From contig NZ_JAKZAJ010000004.1 in assembly GCF_023156285.1 (NCBI RefSeq), positions 186,001 to 250,000 of the forward strand: a stretch of 64,000 nt of DNA, written 5' to 3'. Numbering within the stretch: position 1 is the stretch's first letter; each line of letters begins with the position of its first letter. Below the pieces are notes generated by a model. That model made no database searches and was not told the origin of the DNA. It worked only from the letters and a program-made list of their open reading frames with translations. The stretch is from Marinobacter koreensis (lineage in GTDB: Bacteria; Pseudomonadota; Gammaproteobacteria; Pseudomonadales; Oleiphilaceae). This document shows positions 25,999 to 35,301 of this stretch, piece after piece. A program made the translations under genes and the position numbers.

Positions 25999-27865
25999 TG
26001 CGACCCACCTGGGCGTTGTACCGGAACCGGAGGAATTTCTGGGCATTGCTGACGACCTGGAACGCATCCTTCAGGTGACTGCGTTCGAAGGGTGACAGGT
26101 CTTCGGGGCGGACATTGTTGTCCGGTTCCCGGTCGGCCTCGATCGCCAGTGCCTGATGCCGTATCCGGACGATGGAGATGAACTCCAGGGCGTCCCTGAG
26201 GTTGCCCAGGTCGTCCTCCAGCAGCAACTTGGTCTTGCCGATCGCCTGGAGCCGGTCGAAGGAATTCTGGGCCCGGGAGCCGCACGCCAGCGCGTGCACC
26301 CGGATCAGATCCGACACCGGTGCTGTGCCCCGTCGCTTGAGGTTGAAGGTCTTTCGGTGCTGGCCGTCCTCTTCCAGTACGAACGTCCGGAAGAATCCCA
26401 GTGGCGGTGTACGGTTCAGCGCATTACGGGCCAGCAGCGTAAGGAAGCGCTGACTGTGGCTGGCTTTCTCGGCCACCAGGGTTTTCAGCGATTCGGCGAA
26501 TTCGGTGTGGCCATGGATGCCATCCAGGTCGAAGAAAATATTGCTGTTGAGCAGGGCGTCGGCCCTGGGGTTCTCGATCCAGTCGGTGAAGTACCGCTTC
26601 CAGACGGCCAGTGGCTGTCGCCATTTCGGGTTGGTCGCCATGATGTCCCCAGTGCAGTACTTGTAGCCACATTCGGCGAGGCCGTCGCTGACGAATTTGG
26701 CCAGCGCGAGGAAGTAGGGATCATGCTCCTCCGGCACGTAGCTGTCGTCCAGGATCATGGCATTGTCCTGGTCGGTCACCACCAGCTGCTCGTCCCGGGC
26801 CATGGAGCCGAGCGCCATGAAGCAATAGGGAATCGGGGGCGGCCCGAGTTGCTCCTCGCCGAGTTCGAGCAGTCTCTGGGTAAAGCTGCGACCAATCCCG
26901 GCCATGGCACTGCCGATCATATGGGAGTTGGCGTCCTCGTTGACCATCCGGACAAAGGTGTCCCGTACGCCCAGGCTGATACGCTTCAGCCCTTTGACGT
27001 TGGTTTGCTGGTAGATGTTGCTGACCAGGTAGAGGCTGCTCTGACTTTCGTATTTCACGATATCCGAAAGGGCGATGACCCCACGCACTTCGTCCCTGTC
27101 CATCACCGGAAGATGGTGAACGTTGTTGTGCAACATGGTGAGCATGGCTTCGAAGATAAACGAGTTGGCGCGGATCGTGATCAGGTCTTCGGACATGATG
27201 TCCGAGATGGGTGTCTCGGAGGGCAGGGCTTCAGTGACGGCGCGGGTGCGCAGATCCCGGTCGGTGATGATGCCGTGCAGTTTCGGCGTGTCGCCGGTTT
27301 CGTCCATCAGGAGCAGCGCCGATACGCCCTGGTCGGTCATGATCCGCGCTGCCTCCTGCAGGCGCACGGTGGAGGGGGCCGAAACAACCGCGCGGGAGAT
27401 AAGACGGGTGACGCGGGAGGTCATCAGGTCGTTGGACTTCTCCCGTCGGGAAAGCGCGGAGCGCAGGCGGCTCCGATCCTCGATCTCGACAAAATCCGCG
27501 AAGTTTTCGTCGTTCTCGAAGAGGAACTGAAAGATGTCATCCGGAATCCGGTAAACCAGGGTGTCTTCGAGGGCCTTGGCCGGGAAACGGGTCTTCTTGT
27601 GCATCAGCAACCCGAATTGCCCGAAAATCTCCCCCTCGCCGAGCCGGCTGTAGAGCTCTCCGGAGCGCCGGAAGACCTCCACCGCACCGCTGCGAATGTA
27701 ATACAACCAGGTGTTGGCGGCGCCGAACTCAAGAATCGTGGTGCCGGCCCGGAAATACTGGATTTCGATATTTTCAACGACCTGATCGAGAAGCGCTTCG
27801 GGCATCTCGTCGAATGGCGGGAATTGGGCCATGTGGTTGCGGATGTCGATGAGCTCCGGCTGCAT
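25988..27865 (-). CDS. cNMP-binding / CBS / DUF294 nucleotidyltransferase-like protein
   Basis: The 625-residue soluble protein has a cyclic-nucleotide-binding fold (about residues 15-130; RAGTTILEFGAANTWLYYIR and GEGEIFGQFGLL) and two CBS domains (about 155-275). A DUF294 nucleotidyltransferase-like domain follows, with ALGSMARDEQLVVTDQDNAM carrying the Gly-Ser and paired Asp motif, and then its helical C-terminal domain. It looks like a signal-integrating regulator that could modify a protein or nucleotide in response to adenine nucleotides; no substrate is known to me. GGGAG lies before the ATG. It overlaps the exonuclease gene and is probably co-transcribed with it. Confidence 0.9.
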   Translation of the reverse strand: MQPELIDIRNHMAQFPPFDEMPEALLDQVVENIEIQYFRAGTTILEFGAANTWLYYIRSGAVEVFRRSGELYSRLGEGEIFGQFGLLMHKKTRFPAKALEDTLVYRIPDDIFQFLFENDENFADFVEIEDRSRLRSALSRREKSNDLMTSRVTRLISRAVVSAPSTVRLQEAARIMTDQGVSALLLMDETGDTPKLHGIITDRDLRTRAVTEALPSETPISDIMSEDLITIRANSFIFEAMLTMLHNNVHHLPVMDRDEVRGVIALSDIVKYESQSSLYLVSNIYQQTNVKGLKRISLGVRDTFVRMVNEDANSHMIGSAMAGIGRSFTQRLLELGEEQLGPPPIPYCFMALGSMARDEQLVVTDQDNAMILDDSYVPEEHDPYFLALAKFVSDGLAECGYKYCTGDIMATNPKWRQPLAVWKRYFTDWIENPRADALLNSNIFFDLDGIHGHTEFAESLKTLVAEKASHSQRFLTLLARNALNRTPPLGFFRTFVLEEDGQHRKTFNLKRRGTAPVSDLIRVHALACGSRAQNSFDRLQAIGKTKLLLEDDLGNLRDALEFISIVRIRHQALAIEADREPDNNVRPEDLSPFERSHLKDAFQVVSNAQKFLRFRYNAQVGRNAQ

Positions 27866-27970
27866 AACGCTCCCTGATGGGCGATCCGTGGATACTGAAA
27901 AATGTCAGTTAATCAAGGACTATAGCAACACCCGGAGGCACTGGCCACGGCCGATGCCGGATCGATTCGA

Positions 27971-27999
27971 TTGACCACTATGCAGGCAATTGCTAGCCT
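27971..27999 (+). promoter_or_regulatory. Promoter of the btuB riboswitch leader
   Basis: TTGACC (27971-27976) and TAGCCT (27994-27999) are 17 bases apart. Transcription from here would begin just before the cobalamin riboswitch. Confidence 0.6.
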
Positions 28000-28011
28000 T
28001 GCCGCACTTTT

Positions 28012-28210
28012 TCAGGTGTCCGTCGCAAAGCGCGACGGGTGAAACGGGAAATCGGTGAGCCTGGTGAAACCCACTGGTGCAAGTCCGATGCTGCCCCCGC
28101 AACGGTAAGCAGGAACCGGCGATCTGTCGCGCCACTGTGCCCTCGGCATGGGAAGGTGATCGCCCGGGAACCCATGGTTCCGCCTGTAAGCCCGGAGACC
28201 GGCCTGGAAA
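28012..28210 (+). ncRNA. Cobalamin riboswitch
   Basis: The leader has the hallmark elements in order. The conserved TTCAGGTG start is followed by GGTGAAACGGGAA and CGGTGAG, then the core GCTGCCCCCGCAACGGTAA (about 28090-28108). After CCACTG and ATGGGAAGGTG comes the B12 box AAGCCCGGAGACCGGCC (28188-28204). It binds adenosylcobalamin or a related form and should lower btuB expression when cobalamin is plentiful. It lies 140-340 bases before the btuB start codon, leaving room for an expression platform that hides the ribosome-binding site. No clear T-rich terminator follows, so translational control is more likely. Confidence 0.95.
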
Positions 28211-28351
28211 ACACACCCGGAGCTGCGGTGGGCGGCTTGGGTGGGCGACGTCCGGCCCTGCTGAGCATCCCGTCTTCCGCCTGCCCTCCCTCTGTCCGCG
28301 ATCCGAACCTGATTTCCCGTGCGGGTGCGCGCGGTCAGCGGAGAACCAGCA

Positions 28352-30196
28352 ATGTCCAAGAAGTGCTTTCCTGTCCCCTTGCTAGGCGCGAGCCTGGTCT
28401 TCCTGCCCATCACAACCCTGGCTCAATCCAACGCCGGTACCGAGGGTTCCGAACTGGACCCGATCGTCGTCACCGCAACTCTCGGCCCGGAGACCGTGGG
28501 CGAGAGTCTGTCCTCGGTCACGGTGATCGACCAGGACACAATCCGTCGTCAGCAGCCGGCCGAGTTCCGCGATCTGTTGAGGGCGCAGCCGGGTATCAAT
28601 GTGGTTTCCGACGGAAGTTACGGCAAAACCACCAGCGTGTTCCTGCGTGGCGCGGGAAGTTCCGGTACGGTCCTGTTGCTGGATGGTATCCGTCTGCGCT
28701 CTGCCACGGCGGGCATTCCGCCATGGCAGTTCCTGCCGACGGATCTGATCGATCGCGTTGAGCTGGTTCGGGGTGCCAAGAGTTCCCTCTACGGCGCCGA
28801 CGCCGTTGGTGGCGTCGTGCAGGCGTTCACCCTGACTCCGTCCGAGGGCCAGCGTGGTTGGATGGATGTGGCCGGTGGCTCCCATGATACCCGTTCCACA
28901 TCTGCTGGGCTGGCGGCCACGGAAGACAACACCTCAGTTTTGCTCGGTGGTCTCTATTCGGATACTGATGGCACTAATCTGCGTAAAGGCGGTGAAGACC
29001 GTGGCTACCGTAATGCAGCGGGTCTGGCCAAGGTCAGTCACAGGTTTGAACGTGGTGGTGGCGTCGGCGTCACGGTGCTGCAATCCCAGGGTAATACCGA
29101 GTTCGAAGGGGGCGATACCGACTTCATGATCCGGGCAGCCGGGCTGCATCTGGAGGCGGTCGCAAGCGATTACTGGCGGACCCGCATCCAGTTTTCCGAG
29201 TCGCGGGACGAACAGGAAACCTTTGGCGACTATCCCAGTGTCTACAACACGCTGTCCCGGTCGGCCCGTTGGGAAAACACCCTGACAGCGGGCGTGCATG
29301 AGCTGGTCCTGGGCTCCGAAATTTCGCAGGACGAAGTGGGCGGCAGCGACCAGTTTGCCGAGGACAGCCGCACCAATACCGCCGTGTTCGGCCAGGGCCG
29401 GCTGAACTTCGGAGCTACGAACGTCACCGGCAGCCTGCGCATGGATGACAATGAGGCCTACGGCCGGAATGAGACCGGTGGCATTGCCCTCGGACACGAG
29501 TTGGACCGCTCGCATCGCGTTCGGCTCAGCTACGCGACGTCCTTTCGTGCTCCCACGTTCAACGACCTGTACCTGGTGACCCCTTACTACAGCGGCAATC
29601 CGGATCTGCAGCCGGAGAAAGGCCGTATGGTCGAAGCCGGATTTTCCGGCCGGTACCAGACCTGGTTCTGGGATGTGGCGGTTTATCAGAACGAAGTCCG
29701 GGACCTGATCACCTATGTGTCGGATCCGGTTACCTGGCAGGGCACGATGGAAAACGTGGAAACCGCCCGCATTCGGGGGATTGAGTGGACGTCCGGTTAC
29801 CGTACCAGCCAGTGGGACCTTCAGGCAGCGCTCACCTATGCCGATGCCGAGAACCGCGATACCAACAAACGCCTGCCCCGACGGGCCCGGAAAACCGCCC
29901 GCCTGGACGTGGACCGGCTGTTCGATCAGTGGTCGGTCGGTGCCACCCTGGTGGCCGAGGGCAATCGCTACAACGATGCGGCCAACAGCCAGTTGCTGCC
30001 TGGCTATGGCACCATGGACCTGCGCGGAACCTGGCAGTTCCTGCCGGGCTGGTCCGGGCAGTTGAAGGTCGCCAATGTCTTTGACCGTCGTTACGCCGCC
30101 AGTCTGGGCTATGACAGTACCACCATGGAAAACTTCCGTTATCTGGCAGCCGGTCGGACGTTTCTGGCGTCGGTGCGCTATGATTTCGGCCACTAA
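28352..30196 (+). CDS. btuB: TonB-dependent vitamin B12 receptor
   Basis: The 614-residue protein has a signal peptide (ends near TTLAQS) and a TonB box (DPIVVTATL). The plug domain (about residues 45-150) has LLRAQPGINVVSDG and VELVRGAKSSLYGADAVGG. A 22-strand barrel follows, ending in an aromatic-rich last strand, FLASVRYDFGH. The cobalamin riboswitch upstream and the btuFCD genes downstream identify the substrate. The start at 28352 is chosen because the signal peptide follows it; an in-frame ATG-like extension from 28319 adds a non-signal sequence. It is the first gene of the btuBFCD operon. Confidence 0.95.
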   Translation: MSKKCFPVPLLGASLVFLPITTLAQSNAGTEGSELDPIVVTATLGPETVGESLSSVTVIDQDTIRRQQPAEFRDLLRAQPGINVVSDGSYGKTTSVFLRGAGSSGTVLLLDGIRLRSATAGIPPWQFLPTDLIDRVELVRGAKSSLYGADAVGGVVQAFTLTPSEGQRGWMDVAGGSHDTRSTSAGLAATEDNTSVLLGGLYSDTDGTNLRKGGEDRGYRNAAGLAKVSHRFERGGGVGVTVLQSQGNTEFEGGDTDFMIRAAGLHLEAVASDYWRTRIQFSESRDEQETFGDYPSVYNTLSRSARWENTLTAGVHELVLGSEISQDEVGGSDQFAEDSRTNTAVFGQGRLNFGATNVTGSLRMDDNEAYGRNETGGIALGHELDRSHRVRLSYATSFRAPTFNDLYLVTPYYSGNPDLQPEKGRMVEAGFSGRYQTWFWDVAVYQNEVRDLITYVSDPVTWQGTMENVETARIRGIEWTSGYRTSQWDLQAALTYADAENRDTNKRLPRRARKTARLDVDRLFDQWSVGATLVAEGNRYNDAANSQLLPGYGTMDLRGTWQFLPGWSGQLKVANVFDRRYAASLGYDSTTMENFRYLAAGRTFLASVRYDFGH

Positions 30197-30224
30197 CCCA
30201 CTCAAAAAAGCGGCGTAACACCCT

Positions 30225-31097
30225 ATGCGGGCGCATCCGATTCTGGCACTGGTCCTCTGGTTGATCCCCCTGGCGGGGTTCGCGGCCGATCTCTGTGCCA
30301 GCGATGCGCTCGACCGTCGCGTCTGTCTGCCTGATCCCGCCAGGCGGGTCGTTTCCCTGTCACCGGGAACCACGGAACTGCTGTTTTCCGCCGGAGCCGG
30401 TGCGTCGGTGCTCGCGGTCAGCGCGTGGAGTGACTACCCGCCGGCGGCTCGGGAGCTTCCCAGGGTCGGCGACAGTACCCGCCTGGATCTCGAGGCCATT
30501 GTTGCCCTGCAGCCGGATCTGGTGGTGGCATGGACCGACGGCAATTCCCGGGCCCAGCTCGACCGGATTTCCGCATTGGGTATTCCGGTGTTCTGGCTGG
30601 CGCCAAGACAGTTCCAGGCGATCGCAAGCGCGGTGGAAACGCTGGGGATATTGACCGGACACGCTGCCCTTGCCCGGCAAAGGGCGGCCGGCTTTCGGCG
30701 CGAACTGGAGAGTTTGCGGGCTCGCTTTGGCGATGCCCCGCCGGTTCGCGTGTTCTATCAGGTCTGGGGCGAACCGTTGATGACCGTGAACGGCGAGGAA
30801 TTGATCAGCAAGGCGATTGCCCTTTGCGGCGGTGTGAACGTGTTCGCCGATTCGCCCCGCCTGGTCCCACGGGTTTCTCGGGAAGCGGTGATTGCCACCG
30901 ATCCCCAGGCGATCCTGACTGCGGGTCGTGGGGGGGATGGCCTGGCATCCTGGCGGGCGTTCCCGGGCCTGGCGGCTGTTGAGCGGGGTAACCTGTTCGC
31001 CCTGACGCCGGACCTGTTGCAACGGCCCACGCTGAGAATGCTGGATGGGACGCGCGAATTGTGCCAGACACTGGAGACCGCCCGTGATCGTCTCTGA
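30225..31097 (+). CDS. btuF: Cobalamin-binding periplasmic protein of the ABC importer
   Basis: The 290-residue protein has a signal peptide (cleavage near GFAADL) and a class III substrate-binding fold: RRVVSLSPGTTELLFSAGAG, then WSDYPPAARELPRVGD, and the C-terminal half containing YQVWGEPLMTVNGEELIS. Such proteins hand cobalamin from BtuB to the BtuCD permease. Heme- and siderophore-binding relatives share the fold; the riboswitch-controlled operon settles the assignment. It overlaps btuC by 14 bases. Confidence 0.92.
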   Translation: MRAHPILALVLWLIPLAGFAADLCASDALDRRVCLPDPARRVVSLSPGTTELLFSAGAGASVLAVSAWSDYPPAARELPRVGDSTRLDLEAIVALQPDLVVAWTDGNSRAQLDRISALGIPVFWLAPRQFQAIASAVETLGILTGHAALARQRAAGFRRELESLRARFGDAPPVRVFYQVWGEPLMTVNGEELISKAIALCGGVNVFADSPRLVPRVSREAVIATDPQAILTAGRGGDGLASWRAFPGLAAVERGNLFALTPDLLQRPTLRMLDGTRELCQTLETARDRL

Positions 31098-32058
31098 CCG
31101 GCGTCGTGCCCTCGGTGTGCTGCTGGTGCTGGCGGTGGTAGCCGTTGCGGGCTCACTCACTATCGGCAGTGTCCCCCTGCATCCCGGGGACGTGGTATCG
31201 GTTCTGTTTGGTGGCGGCGACGAACTGCAGCGTACCCTGATTCTGGATCTCCGACTGCCCCGGACCCTGAGTGCTTTCGCCACCGGCGGGCTGTTGGCGG
31301 TGGCGGGAGCCTTGATGCAGGTGCTGTTGAGAAACCCACTGGCAGATCCCTACGTTCTGGGTCTGTCCGGCGGGGCGGCGGTCGGCGCGCTTATGGCCAT
31401 GCTGGGCGGCGTTGCCGGCTGGCTGGTGTCTGGCTCCGCATTCGCCGGGGCGATGCTGTCGACCCTGCTGGTGTTCGGTCTGGCCCATGGCAGCGGCAGC
31501 TGGACTCCGGCCCGGCTTCTGCTTACCGGTGTGGTGGTGGCAGCCGGTTGGGGGGCGTTGATGACACTGCTGCTCGCCATGGCCCCAACCAGCCGATTGC
31601 CCGGAATGCTGTACTGGCTGATGGGGGATCTGTCTCATGCCGGATCGCCCTGGCCAGCGCTGGCGGTGCTGGTGGTGGTTTGCGTGCTTCTGTTTCCCCT
31701 GGGGCGCACCCTGAATGTCCTGGCACGGGGGCATGTCCAGGCGGCGGTGCTGGGTGTGTCGGTCCGTCCACTCGAATGGCTGGTCTACCTGCTTGCCAGT
31801 CTTCTGACATCGGTGGCGGTGACCACCGCAGGCACGGTCGGTTTTGTCGGACTGGTGGTACCGCACATGCTGCGGCTTCTGATCGGCAACGATCAGCGCC
31901 TGATCCTGCCGGCCTGCGCCCTGGCCGGAGGCACCCTGGTGCTGGTGGCCGATACCGTGGCAAGGGTGGTGATCGCGCCGGAACAGCTACCGGTCGGCGT
32001 GATCACGGCGCTCATGGGCGTGCCCACGTTCCTCTACCTGCTGTACCGGAGTCGCTGA
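31084..32058 (+). CDS. btuC: Cobalamin ABC importer permease
   Basis: The 324-residue FecCD-family permease has about ten membrane segments with family motifs LRLPRTLSAFATGGLLAVAGALMQ, NPLADPYVLGLSGGAAVGA and GFVGLVVPHMLRLLIGNDQR (the coupling-helix region that meets the ATPase). GTG at 31084 is taken as the start because GGAG lies eight bases upstream; an in-frame ATG at 31045 lies deep inside btuF and adds a non-family extension. The stop is one base from the btuD start. Confidence 0.92.
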   Translation: MIVSDRRRALGVLLVLAVVAVAGSLTIGSVPLHPGDVVSVLFGGGDELQRTLILDLRLPRTLSAFATGGLLAVAGALMQVLLRNPLADPYVLGLSGGAAVGALMAMLGGVAGWLVSGSAFAGAMLSTLLVFGLAHGSGSWTPARLLLTGVVVAAGWGALMTLLLAMAPTSRLPGMLYWLMGDLSHAGSPWPALAVLVVVCVLLFPLGRTLNVLARGHVQAAVLGVSVRPLEWLVYLLASLLTSVAVTTAGTVGFVGLVVPHMLRLLIGNDQRLILPACALAGGTLVLVADTVARVVIAPEQLPVGVITALMGVPTFLYLLYRSR

Positions 32059-32059
32059 C

Positions 32060-32824
32060 ATGAGTGTTCTGGAGACGGACGAGCTGGTCATCGATATTCC
32101 CGGCAGGGCGTCGGGATCTGCCCTGTCCCTCACCGTCTCGCCCGGGGAGGTCTGGGGCGTACTCGGTCCGAATGGGGTCGGCAAGACAACGCTGCTGCAC
32201 ACCCTTGCGGGACTCCGTACACCCCGGTCCGGTCAGGTCCGGCTCGATGGCAACCTGCTCGCGGACATGGGACGGCGACGGATTGCCCGGCACCTGGGGC
32301 TGGTGTTTCAGGAACACCAGGATGGATTCCCGGCGACGGTTCTGGAAACCGCACTGGTGGGGCGTCACCCCTGGCTGTCTCCCTGGCAGATGGAGTCGGC
32401 ATCGGACCTCGGCCGGGCCCGGGACGCGCTGGCACGGATGGATGCCGTCGATCTGGAGCATCGGCTGGTGCACACCCTGTCCGGCGGAGAACGCCAGCGG
32501 GTCAGCATCGCCACGGTGCTCACCCAGAACCCGGGCATCTGGCTGCTCGATGAACCGACGAATCACCTGGACCTGCATCATCAGGTGGCGGTCATGAAAC
32601 TGCTGCGGGAGCTGGCCGGAACCGGTCGCGCCATCCTGATGGGACTCCACGACCTGAATCTTGCGGCGCGATGGTGTGACCAGGTCCTGCTGATGTTTCC
32701 CGACGGTCAGGCCTGTTGGGGACCGGTGCGCGAGATGCTGCTCCCGTCGGTGCTTGAATCGCTGTATGGCCAGCGGCTCAAGGCGACCGAACTGGACGGA
32801 TGCCCGGTATTCATTCCGGTTTGA
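32060..32824 (+). CDS. btuD: Cobalamin ABC importer ATP-binding protein
   Basis: The 254-residue ATPase has Walker A GPNGVGKTTLL (about residues 36-46), a Q-loop FQEHQDG, the signature LSGGERQRVSIA, Walker B IWLLDEPTNHLD and a switch His in LMGLHDLNLAARW. It powers import through BtuC. The gene converges on a histidine-kinase gene and overlaps its end by 14 bases. Confidence 0.93.
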   Translation: MSVLETDELVIDIPGRASGSALSLTVSPGEVWGVLGPNGVGKTTLLHTLAGLRTPRSGQVRLDGNLLADMGRRRIARHLGLVFQEHQDGFPATVLETALVGRHPWLSPWQMESASDLGRARDALARMDAVDLEHRLVHTLSGGERQRVSIATVLTQNPGIWLLDEPTNHLDLHHQVAVMKLLRELAGTGRAILMGLHDLNLAARWCDQVLLMFPDGQACWGPVREMLLPSVLESLYGQRLKATELDGCPVFIPV

Positions 32825-34235
32825 CGGGCGCTGTCAGGGATTTCCGGTCGCTGGCCGGCAGCCAGATCTCGACACAAAGGCCGGATTGGCCATCCGAGCG
32901 ATCGCCGAGCGTCAGACTGCCCTTGTGAAGATCGGCAATCCGTCTGGCAATGGCGAGGCCAAGACCGGCGCCCGCGCCCTGGCGCTGATCCAGCCGGGTA
33001 AAGCGGCTCAGTGCCCGCTCCCGATCCTCCACGGCAATGCCCGGTCCCTGATCGCAGATCTGCACCAGGAATCCGCCTGCTTCCTCCCGCATGGTGGTTG
33101 TCACTCTGGTGCCGGGTGGGCTGTACTGGATCGCATTGGCCAGCAGCGAGCGCATCATCGTATTAATCAGTGCGCTGTGACAGGACACCATCGCCAGCAC
33201 GCACTGGTTGTCCAGTTCCGGTTCGATCTGCTTCTTGAGGGCCAGCGGCACCACATCGGCGATGCTCTGTTCGATCAGTTCCGCCAGGTTCACAGGTTCT
33301 GCGTGAAAGCCGGTGCCGGCATCGACCCGGCTGAGCAGCAGCATCTGCTCGACGAGGTGCACCATCCGGTCCACGGATTCGGTCAGGGAATCGAATTCCT
33401 CCGGGTGGCGTGTGGCAAGCCTTTCGAGATTCAGGCGCAGGGCCGAGAGTGGCGTCCGTAGTTCATGGGCGGCGTCGGCAGAGAATCGTCGTTCACGTTC
33501 GAGTGCCTGGTTCAGGCGTCGCAGGAGGCCGTTTACGGCCTGAACCAGGCCCGCCACTTCCTTGGGTGCCTGACGGTCGTCCAGCGGGTGTATGCGTTCG
33601 GGTGCCATGTTCCGGATCGGCTTTTCCAGGATGCGCAGCGGTCGGAAGCCGAGCTGGATGGAAATGATCACGCCAATCACCAGCAGAGGCAGAATCACCA
33701 CCAGGGGCAGTACGTTGGCCAGGGCGATTTCCCGACTGAGTTCATCGCGGACGTCTTCCCGCTGCGCACTTCGTATCCAGAAACCGCTTACTGGATCCTG
33801 CAGGGTGAATGTCCGCCACCGGTAGTCGGTCAGTGATCGCCAGGCAAATCCCGGTTGAAGCCCCCTGGATTCGTCCATAGGCAGCGTGTCGAGTATCGGC
33901 TTGCCGTTCGGAGCCCATACCTCAAAGGCAATCTTTCTCTCGTATTTGTGTCCCGCACCGCCGGGCAGAATTTCATCATCGCCATTACTTTCCCCGTTTG
34001 CTGGCTGGGGTAATGCCAGCGTGCGGGTGAGTATTGCCGCCAACTGATTGGTGGGCTGGTCGGGAGCCAGATTCTGAACCAGTCCCTGGACGATCCGCGT
34101 GTTCTGGGCGAGCTCGGCATCGAACAGCTCCTCGAGCTGATGGTCGCTGACCACAAAATCCCAGATGGCGGCGACGGATGCGATCAGAAAGACCGTGCTG
34201 GTGATCAGGATGGTCAGCTTGCGGGTCAGACTCAT
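32811..34235 (-). CDS. Sensor histidine kinase (QseC/PmrB-like)
   Basis: The 474-residue protein has an N-terminal membrane segment (about residues 8-28) and a periplasmic domain beginning with LFDAELAQNTRIVQGL, like the 2CSK sensor region of QseC/TctE kinases. A second membrane segment (about 170-195) and HAMP follow. The H-box is SADAAHELRTPLSAL, and the ATPase domain has NAIQYSPPGT, DQGPGI and GAGLGLAIARRIA. It should phosphorylate the response regulator encoded just upstream (4-base ATGA overlap). Signal unknown; iron, polymyxin-like stress or redox are typical of relatives. Confidence 0.92.
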   Translation of the reverse strand: MSLTRKLTILITSTVFLIASVAAIWDFVVSDHQLEELFDAELAQNTRIVQGLVQNLAPDQPTNQLAAILTRTLALPQPANGESNGDDEILPGGAGHKYERKIAFEVWAPNGKPILDTLPMDESRGLQPGFAWRSLTDYRWRTFTLQDPVSGFWIRSAQREDVRDELSREIALANVLPLVVILPLLVIGVIISIQLGFRPLRILEKPIRNMAPERIHPLDDRQAPKEVAGLVQAVNGLLRRLNQALERERRFSADAAHELRTPLSALRLNLERLATRHPEEFDSLTESVDRMVHLVEQMLLLSRVDAGTGFHAEPVNLAELIEQSIADVVPLALKKQIEPELDNQCVLAMVSCHSALINTMMRSLLANAIQYSPPGTRVTTTMREEAGGFLVQICDQGPGIAVEDRERALSRFTRLDQRQGAGAGLGLAIARRIADLHKGSLTLGDRSDGQSGLCVEIWLPASDRKSLTAPVKPE

Positions 34236-34912
34236 GCGGACTCCCCGGCGGCAGTGCTGTCGAGCATATAACCCACGCCGCGCACCGTCCGGATCGTGTG
34301 TTTGCCAACCCGTCGTCGTAGGTGGTGAATGTGGACTTCGAGTGCGTTACTTTCGACGCCCTGTTCCCAGCCATACAGCTGTTCCTCCAGTCGCCGGCGG
34401 GTCGCCACCTGATTGGGGTGGCGCATCAGGTAATGCAGGATCTGGAATTCGCTCTTGGGCAGGGCAACGCTGTCGCCATCGATTGCCAGCTGGGCGGTCT
34501 GGGTGTCCAGAGTGAGGCGTCCGACGCTGAGCCCCGAGACCGCGCTGCTGGCAGAGCCCCGGCGGGTCACCGCGCGAATCCTGGCCTTGAGCTCGGCCAT
34601 GGCAAAGGGTTTGGTAAGGTAATCGTCGGCTCCGGCATCCAGACCATTGAGCTTCTCATCCAGGGTTGTTCGCGCGGTCAGGATGATGACGGGGACATGG
34701 TTCCCCTGCTGCCGGAGCCGTTTGACGATGTCCAGGCCGTCGACCCGGGGGAGGGTCAGATCCAGGATCACCAGGTCAAAATGCTCCTCGCACAGGGCAT
34801 TCATGGCCTGCTGGCCGTCGTCCAGCCAGTCCACGGTATTGTGGTTCTCCCGCAGCATGTCGAGCATGGTGCGGGCGAGCATGTGATCGTCCTCTACCAG
34901 TAATATCCGCAT
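34232..34912 (-). CDS. OmpR-family response regulator (QseB/PmrA-like)
   Basis: The 226-residue protein has a receiver with Asp51 in LVILDLTLPRVDGLD and a Lys in DYLTKPFAMAEL. The C-terminal winged helix is of the QseB/PmrA type (LPKSEFQILHYLMRHPNQ; NALEVHIHHLRRRVGK; VRGVGYML). PmrA/QseB proteins recognise direct repeats of CTTAA(G/T) spaced by five bases; three such repeats lie at 38781-38864, before the glycosyltransferase operon that ends just upstream of this gene. A terminator lies only 16 bases before its start, so it may depend on read-through or a promoter inside the PepSY gene. Confidence 0.92.
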   Translation of the reverse strand: MRILLVEDDHMLARTMLDMLRENHNTVDWLDDGQQAMNALCEEHFDLVILDLTLPRVDGLDIVKRLRQQGNHVPVIILTARTTLDEKLNGLDAGADDYLTKPFAMAELKARIRAVTRRGSASSAVSGLSVGRLTLDTQTAQLAIDGDSVALPKSEFQILHYLMRHPNQVATRRRLEEQLYGWEQGVESNALEVHIHHLRRRVGKHTIRTVRGVGYMLDSTAAGESA

Positions 34913-34927
34913 GTATCCGTTCCACCA

Positions 34928-34958
34928 ATAAAAAAGCCCACGTCCTGGCGTGGGCCTT
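34928..34958 (-). terminator. Rho-independent terminator between PepSY and response-regulator genes
   Basis: On the minus strand, GCCCACG pairs with CGTGGGC around six bases and is followed by a run of six T. It should end much of the transcription from the upstream gtrA-to-PepSY operon. Confidence 0.85.
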
Positions 34959-34979
34959 TGATGATGCCAGTCCGATCGA

Positions 34980-35264
34980 TCAGTCGTCGATCTCTTCCTT
35001 TACGGGCTTGCCGTTAACCGGATTGTAGTAGATTTCGACACGCTTTCCGTCTTTCTGCCAACCGTAGATTTCATAGCAGTTGGTGTCTGTCACTTCAAAG
35101 CGCTTGATCTTGTAGCCCTGTTCCTCAAGAGATTGACGAAACATGTCCTGATCCTTCCAGGATGACTTGGGTGCGCTGGTACACTCCGGCTCAGCCAGGG
35201 CCATTCCGGAAACAGTGGTCGCAAGGGCCAGGGTCAGGGCTTTGGTGATCGTCTTTGCTTTCAT
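34980..35264 (-). CDS. PepSY-domain small periplasmic protein
   Basis: The 94-residue protein has a signal peptide (MKAKTITK, hydrophobic core, cleavage near MALAEP) and one PepSY-like domain (WKDQDMFRQSLEEQGYKIKRFEVTDTN, then YEIYGWQKDGKRVEIYYNPVNGKPV). Two Cys residues could form a disulfide. AAGGAG eight bases before the ATG at 35264 fixes the start. PepSY proteins often sit beside cytochrome b561 and QseBC-like two-component genes. Here all three are present, and a sensor-accessory or inhibitor role is inferred. Confidence 0.88.
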   Translation of the reverse strand: MKAKTITKALTLALATTVSGMALAEPECTSAPKSSWKDQDMFRQSLEEQGYKIKRFEVTDTNCYEIYGWQKDGKRVEIYYNPVNGKPVKEEIDD

Positions 35265-35301
35265 GGTAACTCCTTTTTGAGTGATAAACGCAAGGTCACG
35301 C

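Noticed and set aside
26156..27877. Plus-strand frame (573 codons) opposite the cNMP/CBS/DUF294 gene
   Set aside because: The minus-strand protein has four recognisable domains; the plus translation has none.
28039..28350. Possible small protein in the btuB leader
   Set aside because: The bases are explained by the cobalamin riboswitch.
28934..30373. Minus-strand frame opposite btuB
   Set aside because: btuB has a signal peptide, TonB box and riboswitch; the opposite frame has no support.
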